Source: Draconibacterium sediminis
Lineage (GTDB): Bacteria; Bacteroidota; Bacteroidia; Bacteroidales; Prolixibacteraceae
Assembly: GCF_000949475.1 (NCBI RefSeq)
Contig: NZ_JRHC01000002.1
Location: forward strand, 124,001 to 188,000
Reading direction: 5' to 3'
DNA: 64,000 bases
The notes below the pieces were generated by a model. That model did not search any database and was not told the origin of the DNA. It saw only the letters and a program-made list of their open reading frames with translations. The first letter of the stretch is position 1, and the number at the start of each line of letters is the position of its first letter. Of the stretch, positions 39,924 to 50,114 are shown in pieces. A program made the position numbers and the translations under genes.

Positions 39924-42164
39924 ATGAATTCTAAAAAACTCTGGATCGGTTTTATCCTCGTAATGGTAATTTCGTTTGGAATACTTGGTTATTTTGGCCG
40001 GGAAATCTACCGACAAGCACCTCCCATTCCTGAAAAAGTAGTACTGCCTGATGGTACAGTTTTATTCACCTCGGCCGATATTAAAGACGGCCAAAACGTC
40101 TGGCAATCAATGGGTGGACAGGAAGTTGGAACCATATGGGGGCACGGCGCCTACAAAGCCCCCGACTGGACAGCCGACTGGTTGCATAAAGAAGCCCTTT
40201 TTATTTTAGACACCTGGTCGTTGGCCGAATTTTCTCAATCGTATGATGACCTGCAGGACGAAAAACAGGCGCTTCTTCAAAAACGCCTTCAAAACGAACT
40301 GCGGAAAAACACATACGACAAAGCTTCGCAAAGTCTCGTAGTTTCAAAAGTTCGTGCCGAAGCCATTAAAAGTAACAGTGCCCATTATTCCGGTTTATTT
40401 ATGAATGATCCTGATTTGGCGCATCTAAGGGAAGCATACGCTATTCCGGCCAACTCGATTAAGGACGAAGACCGAATGGACAAAATGAATGCGTTTTTCT
40501 TTTGGGCCAGCTGGGCAACGGTTACCGAACGCCCCGGAAAAGATATTACTTTCACCAATAACTGGCCTCCTGAAAAACTGGTTGGTAACGAGCCAACAGG
40601 CTCATTGCTATTATGGACTGGATTCAGTGTAATTATTTTGCTTTTTGGCGTTGGACTACTCGGCTGGTATTATGCTACCAATCGCGAAGAAGATACAAAT
40701 CCGGATATTCCGAAGGTAAATCCTTTATCGGGAACCCAACTTACTCCGTCGATGAAAGCCACTTTAAAGTATTTCTGGGTGGTAACCGCACTTATATTGG
40801 TACAAATATTTATGGGAGTCGTAACGGCACATTATGGAGTGGAAGGACTAGGCTTTTATGGCCTGCCACTGGCGGATTTTCTCCCCTATTCTATTTCAAG
40901 AACCTGGCACATACAGCTGGCCATTTTCTGGATAGCAACTTCGTGGCTGGCTACCGGACTATTTATAGCACCGGCCATCTCAGGTAAAGAACCAAAATTT
41001 CAGCGCTTTGGCGTAAACTTTTTATTTATCGCCTTGCTGATCATTGTTGTTGGCTCTTTAGCCGGCCAATGGATGGGCGTAATGCAAAAGCTGGGACTTG
41101 TTGAAAATTTCTGGTTTGGACACCAGGGCTACGAATATGTTGATTTAGGAAGGTTCTGGCAGATTTTCCTACTGGTAGGTTTGGTATTGTGGTTATTTTT
41201 AATGGGGCGTGCCATTTGGCCGGCATTACAAGCAAAAAATGAGAACAGGCATTTGCTTACCATGTTCCTGATTTCATCTATAGCTATTGCTGCTTTTTAT
41301 GCTGCCGGTTTAATGTGGGGACGGCAAACTCACCTTGCAATTGCCGAATACTGGCGGTGGTGGGTCGTTCACCTTTGGGTTGAAGGATTTTTTGAAGTTT
41401 TTGCAACTGTGGCAATCGCCTTTCTTTTTGTGCGAATGCAGCTGATTCAAACAAAAATTGCAACGTCAAGTGTGCTGTTTTCTACCATCATTTTCCTATC
41501 CGGAGGTATAATAGGTACCTTCCACCACTTGTACTTTACAGGTACACCAACGGCCGTTCTTGCACTGGGAGCAACGTTTAGTGCTTTGGAGGTAGTTCCT
41601 CTGGTACTAATGGGTTTTGAAGCCTATCACAACATACGGATGAGCCGTGCTAAAGAATGGGTTGCCGCTTACAAATGGCCGATATACTTTTTTGTTTCCG
41701 TGGCATTCTGGAATTTCCTCGGTGCCGGAATCTTTGGATTCTTAATTAATCCACCAATTGCACTGTATTACATGCAAGGATTAAATACTACTCCGGTTCA
41801 TGGTCACACAGCGTTATTTGGGGTTTATGGTATGTTGGGAATCGGACTGATGCTGTTTGTTTTACGTGATATGGACTTAAATGCGGTTTGGAAAGGAAAA
41901 ACAATACGCAATGCATTTTGGATGATGAATATAGGCTTGTTGCTAATGGTAGTTCTTAGCGTATTGCCGGTAGGTTTGGCGCAGACTGTTGCCAGCGTAA
42001 AACATGGTTTATGGTATGCCCGCTCTGCCGAATTTCTGGAAAGTCCAACTTTAGAAACGATTCGTTGGCTACGTGCAATTGGCGATACAATTTTTGCGAT
42101 TGGAGCTCTGTATTTGGGCTGGTTCGTTTTCGGTTTGAAAACTGGCTGGTCGGTTAAAAAGTAA
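39924..42164 (+). CDS. norB: Quinol-oxidising nitric oxide reductase (qNor)
   Basis: 746 residues, an inner-membrane enzyme that reduces 2 NO to N2O using quinol. A first helix (LWIGFILVMVISFGILGYFG) precedes a periplasmic extension of about 190 residues with WQSMGGQEVGTIWGHGAY and NNWPPEKLVGNEPTG. That extension is the hallmark of the single-subunit qNor form. About 13 further helices follow. Haem and FeB ligand candidates are RTWHIQLAIFWIATSW, VVHLWVEGFFEVFA (with the FeB-associated Glu), GTFHHLYFTGTP and VHGHTALFGVYG. No NorC is present, as expected for qNor. It diverges from the ric operon and ends with its own terminator. Confidence 0.92.
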   Translation: MNSKKLWIGFILVMVISFGILGYFGREIYRQAPPIPEKVVLPDGTVLFTSADIKDGQNVWQSMGGQEVGTIWGHGAYKAPDWTADWLHKEALFILDTWSLAEFSQSYDDLQDEKQALLQKRLQNELRKNTYDKASQSLVVSKVRAEAIKSNSAHYSGLFMNDPDLAHLREAYAIPANSIKDEDRMDKMNAFFFWASWATVTERPGKDITFTNNWPPEKLVGNEPTGSLLLWTGFSVIILLFGVGLLGWYYATNREEDTNPDIPKVNPLSGTQLTPSMKATLKYFWVVTALILVQIFMGVVTAHYGVEGLGFYGLPLADFLPYSISRTWHIQLAIFWIATSWLATGLFIAPAISGKEPKFQRFGVNFLFIALLIIVVGSLAGQWMGVMQKLGLVENFWFGHQGYEYVDLGRFWQIFLLVGLVLWLFLMGRAIWPALQAKNENRHLLTMFLISSIAIAAFYAAGLMWGRQTHLAIAEYWRWWVVHLWVEGFFEVFATVAIAFLFVRMQLIQTKIATSSVLFSTIIFLSGGIIGTFHHLYFTGTPTAVLALGATFSALEVVPLVLMGFEAYHNIRMSRAKEWVAAYKWPIYFFVSVAFWNFLGAGIFGFLINPPIALYYMQGLNTTPVHGHTALFGVYGMLGIGLMLFVLRDMDLNAVWKGKTIRNAFWMMNIGLLLMVVLSVLPVGLAQTVASVKHGLWYARSAEFLESPTLETIRWLRAIGDTIFAIGALYLGWFVFGLKTGWSVKK

Positions 42165-42171
42165 TCTAAAG

Positions 42172-42203
42172 CTAAGCTGAGATAATCGATTATTTCAGCT
42201 TAG
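42172..42203. terminator. norB terminator
   Basis: CTAAGCTGA (42,172-42,180) pairs with TCAGCTTAG (42,195-42,203), with an inner ATAAT/ATTAT stem around CG. It lies between convergent norB and the glycosyltransferase gene. A closely similar hairpin follows the norB fragment at 60,952. Confidence 0.7.
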
Positions 42204-42239
42204 TTCCTCACAAATTGTAATCCATAACAGTGTAAATTG

Positions 42240-43055
42240 CTAGCTACTTTTCATCCCAGATGTTTTCAATACAGTAATCTTATGCAGCTCTTCAATTCTT
42301 TGATTTAAATCCTTCTGTACACTATATATTGAAAAAGGACTATACTGATTATGATTTAGAAACAAATTCTTCAACCTTTTTATTACTAATTCCAAATCGG
42401 CCAAATAATATTCTGGCATTCTATCTTGGAGAACATTTCTATCTTTTTTCCTTACTTGAAGATTTCCCATATCACTATCTTGAAGACAGGATTCATCTGT
42501 ATTTAAATATTGGATTCGTTTCCTGTTTAATCGATAATATAAATCAATGAAGAAGTCCAGGTTATAATTAACACCTACTAGATCTTGAATTAGAGGAAAT
42601 ATTTCTTTTTTCACCAATGCCTTTGTCCCAAAAGCGGCATTAGGCATGACCATATCATTGTCTATAAATGGATTGGATGGATAAGTTTCTACGATATCAC
42701 AAGCTGATCTATTTATTAGCTGTAACATCTTTCCAATAAACTCTTTACTGATGTTTTCTACACTGGCATCTATGAGAACTAAGATTTCACTTGTTGAATG
42801 AATAATACCTTCAACAATAGCACTTCCAGTTCCAATTTTATTTTTAAAAGTCAAATGAATAAAATCATAATATCCAGAAAGGGTATCTAATAGGTTATTC
42901 GTATTGTCATCAGAACTATCATTTAAAATAATAACTTCCTGTTCAGGCATTATTTTACAGCAGGTCGCAACGATATTCACAATATTTTTTTCATTATTAT
43001 GAGTATAAATGACTATGCTCGATTTTAAATTATTTATTTTATGTGAAATAATCAT
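42240..43055 (-). CDS. Family 2 glycosyltransferase-like protein
   Basis: 271 residues, cytoplasmic. The GT-A fold is recognisable: SIVIYTHNNEKNI (first beta strand and nucleotide loop), EVIILNDSSDDNTNNLL, KIGTGSAIVEGI and LVLIDASVENIS. The usual metal-binding DxD is DAS here, which some GT2 enzymes tolerate. The product (lipid-linked sugar, polysaccharide or protein glycan) cannot be told. No membrane helix is present, and no other sugar genes are nearby. It is strongly AT-rich compared with norB, suggesting a different origin. Confidence 0.7.
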   Translation of the reverse strand: MIISHKINNLKSSIVIYTHNNEKNIVNIVATCCKIMPEQEVIILNDSSDDNTNNLLDTLSGYYDFIHLTFKNKIGTGSAIVEGIIHSTSEILVLIDASVENISKEFIGKMLQLINRSACDIVETYPSNPFIDNDMVMPNAAFGTKALVKKEIFPLIQDLVGVNYNLDFFIDLYYRLNRKRIQYLNTDESCLQDSDMGNLQVRKKDRNVLQDRMPEYYLADLELVIKRLKNLFLNHNQYSPFSIYSVQKDLNQRIEELHKITVLKTSGMKSS

Positions 43056-43109
43056 ATAAATTGAAGAATTAAGTAACTTTAATCTCTAGGATTGAGAACA
43101 ATTCTCGTT

Positions 43110-43499
43110 TTAAGTTTTTGTTTCAAGATATTCTCGAATCTTACTCAATTTTGCGTCCCATTTATTCAGATATAATTCCTGTAAAGATTTACATAAAAGA
43201 TCCTGGTTATTGTACAGTTCTGTTTGGAGAAACCATTTTTGTCTAGTGTACTCCCCCCTATTTCCAATTCCCTCCTGCTCGTTGTCAAATATGTCGTTAA
43301 TAACTTGATAAATGATTTTTACATATAGTTTCTCTTTTGATCGAAAATAATAATGCACTGCAGCAGGCAACACTTTTGCCTCTTTTGCGATATACCTTAT
43401 TCTTGTTCCGTGATACCCGAACAATAGAAATTGATTGTAGGCTGCATTAAAAATCTTTATCTCAGTTTCAAACCGTATATCATTTCCTTGATTAGCCAT
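43110..43499 (-). CDS. Short TetR-like regulator
   Basis: 129 residues. A clear TetR helix-turn-helix lies at the start: FNAAYNQFLLFGYHGTRIRYIA, AKVLPAAVHYYFRSKEKLYVKII. The ligand-binding half is short (about 60 residues rather than the usual 120-130), so the protein may be truncated or a member of a short subfamily. It lies between the glycosyltransferase and DUF2141 genes, and its target is unknown. Confidence 0.7.
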   Translation of the reverse strand: MANQGNDIRFETEIKIFNAAYNQFLLFGYHGTRIRYIAKEAKVLPAAVHYYFRSKEKLYVKIIYQVINDIFDNEQEGIGNRGEYTRQKWFLQTELYNNQDLLCKSLQELYLNKWDAKLSKIREYLETKT

Positions 43500-43535
43500 T
43501 TTTAGTAGATTTCTAATTTTATCTTTTATTTCGGG

Positions 43536-43982
43536 TTAAAAATAAATGATCTCAATTTCAATATCTTTCTGACCTTCAACAACAAAAGACGCTTTTTCAT
43601 AATTAGGCTTGTTTAAGGGTCCAATCTTTTCAAAGTTGGAAAAGCCAATCCCCTCTTTAGGCAAAATCACACCTTTTTTAATTTTTTGATTTTCGTCTTC
43701 GTCGTGTAAGACATTAACAGCATACTTCCCGGCCGACAGGTTTTTGAATGTAAATTTTGAAGAATGGTTTGCAATTTCAGCAGACTGCAGTCGATAAAAA
43801 TTTTTATAATGCTCGTCGGGCAAAGATCCATCAGTATTGTACAAAGCAAACATTACAAAACCTTTGTTATTTCGTAACCCAGTAACATTTACTGTCAGCG
43901 AACACGTATCGCCTTTTATTTGAAAAGTATCAACTACATGCCATCCTATGTGCAAGAATAAAATCAATAAAAAAGTTTTCAT
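43536..43982 (-). CDS. DUF2141 domain protein
   Basis: 148 residues. A signal peptide (MKTFLLILFLHIGWHV) leads to a beta-sandwich DUF2141 domain with LTVNVTGLRNNKGFVMFALYN, SSKFTFKNLSAGKYAVNVLHDEDENQK and GFSNFEK. It is exported to the periplasm and its role is unknown. It is the last gene of the RND efflux operon, overlapping the permease gene by 4 nt (ATGA). Confidence 0.85.
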   Translation of the reverse strand: MKTFLLILFLHIGWHVVDTFQIKGDTCSLTVNVTGLRNNKGFVMFALYNTDGSLPDEHYKNFYRLQSAEIANHSSKFTFKNLSAGKYAVNVLHDEDENQKIKKGVILPKEGIGFSNFEKIGPLNKPNYEKASFVVEGQKDIEIEIIYF

Positions 43983-46900
43983 TTTAGTTTTCGTGTAACA
44001 ATTTTTTCTTTCATTGCATCAACAACATAATACACCATTGGAACCAAAAACACGGTAAGAATTAGCGACGACATCAGTCCGCCGATAATCACCCAGGCCA
44101 GGCCGTTTTTCCATTCGCTCGCCGTACCCTGTGCCATAGCAATGGGTAACATACCAATTGCCATAGAAAGAGTTGTCATTAAAATCGGGCGCAACCGTTC
44201 TTTTCCGGCAATTACCAGCGCCTCCTTAAAATATTTCCCCTGGGCTTTAAGTTGGTTGGTAAAATCAACAATCAGGATGGCATTTTTTGTTACCAATCCC
44301 ATCAGCATAATTAGTCCGAGTAAAGCAAATAAAGTGATATCCTTTGCCGATAAATTAAGTGCCAGAAAGGCTCCAATTGCAGCTACCGGAATTCCAAACA
44401 AAGCCACAAACGGATAGATGTAGCTGTCGTACAAAGCCACCATAATCAAATATATAAGAACGAAGGAAATAAGTAATACTCCGCTAAGAGCTCCAAAACT
44501 TTCGTTCTGTCGTTTAATGTCAGAGCCCCAGGTTAACTGAATATTTTCAGGCAACGGATTTTTATCGAGATGAGCCAGCACATCGTCGGCAAGTGTTCCC
44601 GAAGGACGGCCAAAGGATTCGGCGGTTAATGTAACTGACGGCTGGCGATCGAGTCGCTCAAGCATCGAAGGTGACTGATCCTGATAAACCGTCGCAAATT
44701 GCGAAACTTCAACCGGCTGATTCATCAGATTAATAAGCATTATATTTTGTACATCTTCATAATTCTGCCGGTTCAAATCATCTAGCCAAATACGTACCGG
44801 ATACTCGGTGCCGTCTTCGGTAAGCATGGCATCTTCATTTCCTGTAAAAGCTGTTCGTAAATTTTGCCCTACATATGCAGTATTTAAGCCCAAACGCTGC
44901 ATTTTATCTTTATCGGGCCGTACTTGGTACTCCGGATTTCCATCAACAACCGAAAGCTGTACATTGTCGGCTCCCGGAATTTGTTTGATAACAGCCTGCA
45001 ATTCTTCCGAGTTTTTTCGCACATCGGCCAGTTTTGCACCGCTAAGAGTAATTTGTATGGGTGCTGATTTTGGAATCAAACCTAGCACCGCCATTGAAAA
45101 ATTAATACCTGCATATTCGGCTTCCAACTCGCGGCGTAGCTGTTTCATAAAAGCCTCGGTTTTTATGCCTCGCTCATCTTCTGGTTTTAACTGAATAGTA
45201 AACTCCGATTTGTTAGCCTCTCCAATTCCCAAACTGCCAATTCCGGAGCTGGGGCCGGCAATGTTACTAAACAGCATATCAACCTCGTTGTGTTGAAGGA
45301 TAAAATTCTCGACCTGCTGAGAAACAATATTATTTTGCTGAACGGTAGTCGTTTTATCGAATTCGAGGTTTAAACGAAATTTCCCTTGATCGCCGGTAGC
45401 CATCATTTCTTTACCGATGATCCCCTGTTTCATCATTCCGGCGGTAAAAACCATTAGCAGCACAACCAATACTGTAAAAATTAGTTTATGGTTAAGTACC
45501 CAAACCAACTGCGTTTCGTACCAATTGCTAAAGTTTTCGAGCTGTTTTTCGAACCACAGCAAAAAGCGGTTAAAAATGTTTGTAGGCTGCAAATCATCTT
45601 TTTTACCAATGCGTGAAGCCAACCATGGTGTTAAAGTAAATCCCACCAGTAAACTGGTAAGTGTTGATGTTACCACTACCACCGAAAACTGTTTCAGCAT
45701 ATCTGAAATAAAAACCTGCAAAAATAAAATTGGTAGGAAAACCACCACATCAACCAGGGTTATCGAAACGGCCGAGAATCCAATTTCCATACGTCCATCC
45801 ATTGATGCCGAACGTTTATCTTTTCCCATATCGAGGTGGCGCTGAATATTTTCAAGAACCACGGTAGCATCATCAACCAGAATCCCAATAATCAGCGACA
45901 TGGCCAGCAACGTCATCAGATTGAGCGTATAGTTAAGTAGCCACATAATGGCAAATGCCGTTACCAGCGATGTAGGAATAGCCACAAGTACAATTAACGA
46001 ATTGCGATAGCTGCGCAAGAAAAGTAGCATCACCACCGAGACCAGAATTACCGCCAAAATTAAATCGTGTACCACCGAGTTGACAGCTGCAATGGTATTG
46101 TCGGTTGAATCGTCGGCAATAATAAATTCTACACCGGAACTGATATTTTTCGTTTCAATTTCATGCAGCTTTTCGCGAACTAATTTCGAAACTTCAACGG
46201 CGTTGGCATCGCCTTGTTTTTTTAGCAGCAAGCCGATTCCGTTTTTTCCGTTGTAGCGGCTCACCGAAGTTATTTCTTTAACGCCATCGATCACTGTGGC
46301 TAAATCTTTCACGTAAACCGGGCTTCCGGGAACCGGCATGGCAACCTGCACATTCATTAATTCGCTTACCGTTGAAAATTTTCCCATCAACCGTACCGGG
46401 GTATTTTCTTTGGCTGACTGAACTTTCCCGGCTGGCAAATTAAGTCCTGAATGATTTATAGCTTCGACTACCTGTGTAAGCGAAAGCTTGTAAAGTTTTA
46501 GTTTATTCTGATCCACTTTTACTTGAATCTCACGCTCTTCGCCACCCAACAAAGTTATTTCGGCCACCCCCTGAAGTTGCTGAATCTGTGGAAGAAAGTC
46601 GTCCTGCATTTTCTGATAAAACTGCGTAGCAGGCAAATTACTAGTGGCATTAATCGACATTATCGGTAAATCGTTGGGCGATACCTTACTCATCGATGGG
46701 CTTTCAATATCATCCGGAAGATCTTGAATAATATTGTCGATATAACGCTGTGCATCCTGCATGGCATTGTCGATATCAGTGCCGTATTTTAGGTTGGCAA
46801 TAATAACCGACGCATTTGACATTGATTTTGTTTCGAGGTAATCCACACCTTCTAAATTCGAAAGAGCATCCTCTATTTCGCGTGAAACAGAAGTCTCAAC

Positions 46901-47074
46901 TTCCTGTGGTTCGGCACCAGGATACATCGTTTTTATTACTACCACGGGTTGATTAAAATCGGGGAGCAATTCGTAGCTCAGATTTTTATATCCAACTATT
47001 CCGAGAAGTGTAAACACGCTAAAAAGAACAATAATGAGTGACGGTCGTTTTATCGATATTTCAGTAATATTCAT
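43979..47074 (-). CDS. RND-family efflux permease
   Basis: 1,031 residues with the AcrB/HAE-1 layout. The N-terminal helix is ISIKRPSLIIVLFSVFTLLGI, and the first periplasmic part has PGAEPQEVETSVSREIEDAL. Central helices carry the proton-relay segment LIIGILVDDATVVLENIQRHL (Asp-Asp). A second periplasmic half and the final helix group (LIMLMGLVTKNAILIVDF, GKERLRPILMTTLSMAIGMLPIA) follow. It exports drugs, bile-like or other toxic compounds from periplasm or membrane together with the adaptor and TolC-like partners encoded upstream. Substrates are unknown. Confidence 0.92.
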   Translation of the reverse strand: MNITEISIKRPSLIIVLFSVFTLLGIVGYKNLSYELLPDFNQPVVVIKTMYPGAEPQEVETSVSREIEDALSNLEGVDYLETKSMSNASVIIANLKYGTDIDNAMQDAQRYIDNIIQDLPDDIESPSMSKVSPNDLPIMSINATSNLPATQFYQKMQDDFLPQIQQLQGVAEITLLGGEEREIQVKVDQNKLKLYKLSLTQVVEAINHSGLNLPAGKVQSAKENTPVRLMGKFSTVSELMNVQVAMPVPGSPVYVKDLATVIDGVKEITSVSRYNGKNGIGLLLKKQGDANAVEVSKLVREKLHEIETKNISSGVEFIIADDSTDNTIAAVNSVVHDLILAVILVSVVMLLFLRSYRNSLIVLVAIPTSLVTAFAIMWLLNYTLNLMTLLAMSLIIGILVDDATVVLENIQRHLDMGKDKRSASMDGRMEIGFSAVSITLVDVVVFLPILFLQVFISDMLKQFSVVVVTSTLTSLLVGFTLTPWLASRIGKKDDLQPTNIFNRFLLWFEKQLENFSNWYETQLVWVLNHKLIFTVLVVLLMVFTAGMMKQGIIGKEMMATGDQGKFRLNLEFDKTTTVQQNNIVSQQVENFILQHNEVDMLFSNIAGPSSGIGSLGIGEANKSEFTIQLKPEDERGIKTEAFMKQLRRELEAEYAGINFSMAVLGLIPKSAPIQITLSGAKLADVRKNSEELQAVIKQIPGADNVQLSVVDGNPEYQVRPDKDKMQRLGLNTAYVGQNLRTAFTGNEDAMLTEDGTEYPVRIWLDDLNRQNYEDVQNIMLINLMNQPVEVSQFATVYQDQSPSMLERLDRQPSVTLTAESFGRPSGTLADDVLAHLDKNPLPENIQLTWGSDIKRQNESFGALSGVLLISFVLIYLIMVALYDSYIYPFVALFGIPVAAIGAFLALNLSAKDITLFALLGLIMLMGLVTKNAILIVDFTNQLKAQGKYFKEALVIAGKERLRPILMTTLSMAIGMLPIAMAQGTASEWKNGLAWVIIGGLMSSLILTVFLVPMVYYVVDAMKEKIVTRKLK

Positions 47075-47081
47075 AGTGTGA

Positions 47082-48134
47082 CTATTTTGGGTTTACATTG
47101 GCATTGTTATACAAGTTGATAAAACCATTACTTACAATTTCGTCTCCTGGTTTAAGACCGCCGGCAATAACAATTCTATTTTCAATTCTTTCAGCAACAA
47201 TAATGTCGCGTAGTTGCGCTCTACCGTTTTCTATCAGATAAACCTGTGGTTTTATAGTAGTTCCAACAAGTGCCGAAGCCGGAATTGTAATTTGTGATGT
47301 GTCGGTATCGTCTTGCAATATTACTTTCCCAAACATACCCGACTTAATTTCGTGGCTATTAGTATTCTTAACCAATAATTGAACCGGAAAACTGTTGCCT
47401 ATATTGGCCTTACTACCAAGCATTGTTGTTTGGCCTGAAAGTTGAATATCAGGAAAAGCATCAGCAGAAACTGTATAATTTTTATTCAGCTCAAACTTCG
47501 ACAAGCTATTCTCTGGTACATTTACAGTAAATTTCAGTATTGAAATATCAGTGATTTGTAACAACGGAATACCAGGTGCAGCAAAAGCTCCTTCTTCGGT
47601 CATTTTTGCTGTAACTACAGCGTTAAAAGGTGCCCTAATAGTGGTTTTATTGATCTGCTCCAGTAAGGTAGCTTTTTGAATTAAGGCTGATTTTAAAGCC
47701 AATTCTGTTTTTTCAAGCTGGATTCCCTGGATAGCATCGGCCTCAGTCAATACTTTATAACGTTTTACATCCTTCGTTAGCTCTTCAATTTTTACCTCAA
47801 CCGATTGCAGCTGAAGTTTTAGTAGCGAATTATCGAGCTGAATTAGAGCCTGGTTTTCTTCAACCATACTTCCTTGATCAACGTATATCTCAAGAACTTT
47901 TCCCTGCACATCGGTACTCAATTTACTCTCACGTAAGGCTTGAAAATTCCCTGCAAAAACAGTACTGGTTGCTGCGTTTTCAGGTTTTAATACTATGGAT
48001 TTTACGGTAATTGGTTTATCAATATCGTATTTGTAAACCCTTTTTTCCGCCACTTCTTTATTCGTTTTGAGTTTGAAAGCAGTAGCGGCAAGTATGGCTA
48101 TGGCTACTGCAATTAAAATAATTTTTTTTATCAT
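47082..48134 (-). CDS. RND efflux periplasmic adaptor (HlyD/MFP family)
   Basis: 350 residues. An N-terminal membrane anchor (IILIAVAIAILAATAFKL) is followed by a lipoyl-like half (VLEIYVDQGSMVEENQALIQLDN), a helical hairpin (IEELTKDVKRYKVLTEADAIQGI), the returning lipoyl part (TTIRAPFNAVVTAKMTEEGAF) and a beta-barrel region. It links the RND permease to the outer-membrane channel. It lies 7 nt upstream of the permease gene in the operon tetR-omf-mfp-rnd-DUF2141. Confidence 0.9.
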   Translation of the reverse strand: MIKKIILIAVAIAILAATAFKLKTNKEVAEKRVYKYDIDKPITVKSIVLKPENAATSTVFAGNFQALRESKLSTDVQGKVLEIYVDQGSMVEENQALIQLDNSLLKLQLQSVEVKIEELTKDVKRYKVLTEADAIQGIQLEKTELALKSALIQKATLLEQINKTTIRAPFNAVVTAKMTEEGAFAAPGIPLLQITDISILKFTVNVPENSLSKFELNKNYTVSADAFPDIQLSGQTTMLGSKANIGNSFPVQLLVKNTNSHEIKSGMFGKVILQDDTDTSQITIPASALVGTTIKPQVYLIENGRAQLRDIIVAERIENRIVIAGGLKPGDEIVSNGFINLYNNANVNPK

Positions 48135-48140
48135 GGTGTT

Positions 48141-49499
48141 CTAGTTTTTCTGTTGTGAGATGTTGCCTGTTAATTTTTTGAGTTCTAAATCAACTTTCAG
48201 GTAATCAACAATTGCAGATAAATTGCTTTGTTGGGCTTCTCTTAAAGCATTGTCTGCCATTAGTACTTCGGTTAAACTTGATGTTCCTTCTTTTTGCTGA
48301 AGCAACATATCGTGATAAACTGTTTCGGCCAAATCAATTTGGTTCAATGTATTATCAATAGTTTGTTTGGTAACCAATCTTTTTCGCCGAGCATTTTCAA
48401 CCAACATATTATTCTGTTCTGCTATGTTCTGGAGTTGCAATCTGCTATTCTCAATTTCAATTTTCTTCTGTTTTATTTTACGTTGAGTAACAGTTCCGCT
48501 AAATATGGGCACCGTAAGTTGTAGTCCGGTAAAACTACTGGGGAAGAATTCTAAAAATTCGTTCGGCTCCTCGTTGTAGCCGAATCCATTCTGACCGTAA
48601 CTACCGAACAAGGAAACTGTTGGCAGTCGCGAGTTTTTTAAGGTCTGTAATTCGCTTTTCAGTAATTCTTTTTGCGTTAAGGCCAAGTCTAAATCAACAA
48701 TTGACAGATGCGTATAAGCGGCTGGTACATCAAATTTAATTTCTCTTTCAATTAGCATGTCGTCCTGAAACGAAATTCCCACTAAAAACTTTAGTGCATT
48801 AAGTACTTGCTTGTAATTGCTGTTAACCAGCTCTAGCTGAGTTTCAAGCTGCTCTTCCTGTAATACTACTTTTGTTACATCGCTTCTTTTTGTCATTTGC
48901 TGAGTATAAAGTAGCTCCAGATTTTTCCGTAGCTTCTGCGTATTGGCTAAATTTCCCTCAATAAAATGCTGCTGATGCAATAAAATCTGGGCGTTGTAAT
49001 AAATGTTTGAAATCTCAAAAAGTATTTCTTCTTCTGATTTTTCGTACTGAAGTTCGTTTAATTCGACAGCAATTTGTGTGCTTTTAATTCCCCCATAAAT
49101 TTGCGGATTATAAAGCGGTAGCGTAAGTTGAATGCTGGTACTAATATTGTGCGGAACCCCCATTTGCATTTCTTTAAACTGCCCTTCGGTGCCACCAAAC
49201 GCCGACTGCGGCATAAGCTGGTAAGGCAAATCGAGGAAATACTTGTAATCGGCACTTAAATTAATTTTCGGCAACAAATTTGCTTTTGCTTCACCCTGCC
49301 TTTCTGTACCAAGTTTTATGTTGTTACGACTAATTTGTAGATTTTTGTTATTCACCAATGCCGTATCAATACATTGTTGTAACGACCAGGTTTGGCCATT
49401 TGCAGAAAACGATAAAATTATTAGCCCAAATAACACCAAACACAAACACTGTCTGTGAATACTCACTAACTTCGTATTGAAAAATTTTTTAAACTTCAT
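48141..49499 (-). CDS. TolC-family outer-membrane efflux channel
   Basis: 452 residues. A signal peptide (LCLVLFGLIILSFSANGQ, about 20-37) leads to LQQCIDTALVNNKNLQISRNNIKLG, the typical OEP start. Long helices with two repeated halves follow (for example QLTLPLYNPQIYGGIKST and LQLTVPIFSGTVTQRKIKQKKIE). The C-terminus ends LTGNISQQKN. It forms the exit duct of the efflux pump. It overlaps the upstream tetR by 11 nt. Confidence 0.9.
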   Translation of the reverse strand: MKFKKFFNTKLVSIHRQCLCLVLFGLIILSFSANGQTWSLQQCIDTALVNNKNLQISRNNIKLGTERQGEAKANLLPKINLSADYKYFLDLPYQLMPQSAFGGTEGQFKEMQMGVPHNISTSIQLTLPLYNPQIYGGIKSTQIAVELNELQYEKSEEEILFEISNIYYNAQILLHQQHFIEGNLANTQKLRKNLELLYTQQMTKRSDVTKVVLQEEQLETQLELVNSNYKQVLNALKFLVGISFQDDMLIEREIKFDVPAAYTHLSIVDLDLALTQKELLKSELQTLKNSRLPTVSLFGSYGQNGFGYNEEPNEFLEFFPSSFTGLQLTVPIFSGTVTQRKIKQKKIEIENSRLQLQNIAEQNNMLVENARRKRLVTKQTIDNTLNQIDLAETVYHDMLLQQKEGTSSLTEVLMADNALREAQQSNLSAIVDYLKVDLELKKLTGNISQQKN

Positions 49500-50055
49500 T
49501 CTTTATATTCTGATTTTCTATGTTTTTTAATTCTATAATCATTTCGTTCATTCGTTGTTCATCGTTCATTATACTTCGGAAACTAGCTAGTATACTGTGT
49601 GCTAAAAACCTGGAAGACAATGGTGTTTTAAATGTATTTGTATCTTTTCCTTCCTCAATTAAATCAGTAAGGTATTTTACTGATAAACTTTTAATTCTTC
49701 GTATAGCCTTTTTAATTTCATTATTACGTTGACGCAAATTTTTATCGAATAGAATTGATAAATAATGTGTTTTTTGGAGGAAGAGAGAATAGAGACCTTT
49801 AAAGAATAATTTTAATTCTGCTTCCGGTGTAGTGTGCCTATTCTTAATTTTTCGTATCAAAAGAATCAAATCATTTTCAAATGCTAACAGAATAATAAGA
49901 ATTATATCATTATCTTCTTCTAAAAAGTGAGAATCAAGTTCCTTCCTATTTACACCTAACTTCTCGGCCAGTTTTTGAATGGAAAGGGCAGCTAAGCCGG
50001 AATCTTTTATTATTCCGGCCGCTATACCTAAGATTTGTGTATTATTTGTTTTCAT
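49489..50055 (-). CDS. TetR-family regulator of the efflux operon
   Basis: 188 residues from ATG 50,055 (MKTNNTQILGIAAGII); the in-frame start at 50,079 would overlap the operator. The DNA-binding helix is degenerate compared with the usual form (LSIQKLAEKLGVNRKELDSHF, then LEEDNDIILIIL). It is the first gene of the efflux operon and overlaps the TolC-like gene. The operator-like palindrome at 50,072-50,087 lies just upstream and matches the one in front of the second TetR gene. Confidence 0.8.
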   Translation of the reverse strand: MKTNNTQILGIAAGIIKDSGLAALSIQKLAEKLGVNRKELDSHFLEEDNDIILIILLAFENDLILLIRKIKNRHTTPEAELKLFFKGLYSLFLQKTHYLSILFDKNLRQRNNEIKKAIRRIKSLSVKYLTDLIEEGKDTNTFKTPLSSRFLAHSILASFRSIMNDEQRMNEMIIELKNIENQNIKNEV

Positions 50056-50071
50056 GACATTATAAATAAAA

Positions 50072-50087
50072 GTGAACATTCACTCAC
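50072..50087. promoter_or_regulatory. TetR-type operator, efflux operon
   Basis: GTGAACATTCACTCAC, 17 nt upstream of the tetR start. It differs by one base from GTGAATATTCACTCAC at 51,075. It is likely the binding site for one or both local TetR proteins. Confidence 0.65.
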
Positions 50088-50114
50088 TTAGTATTCAAAA
50101 AAAAATGAATCCGT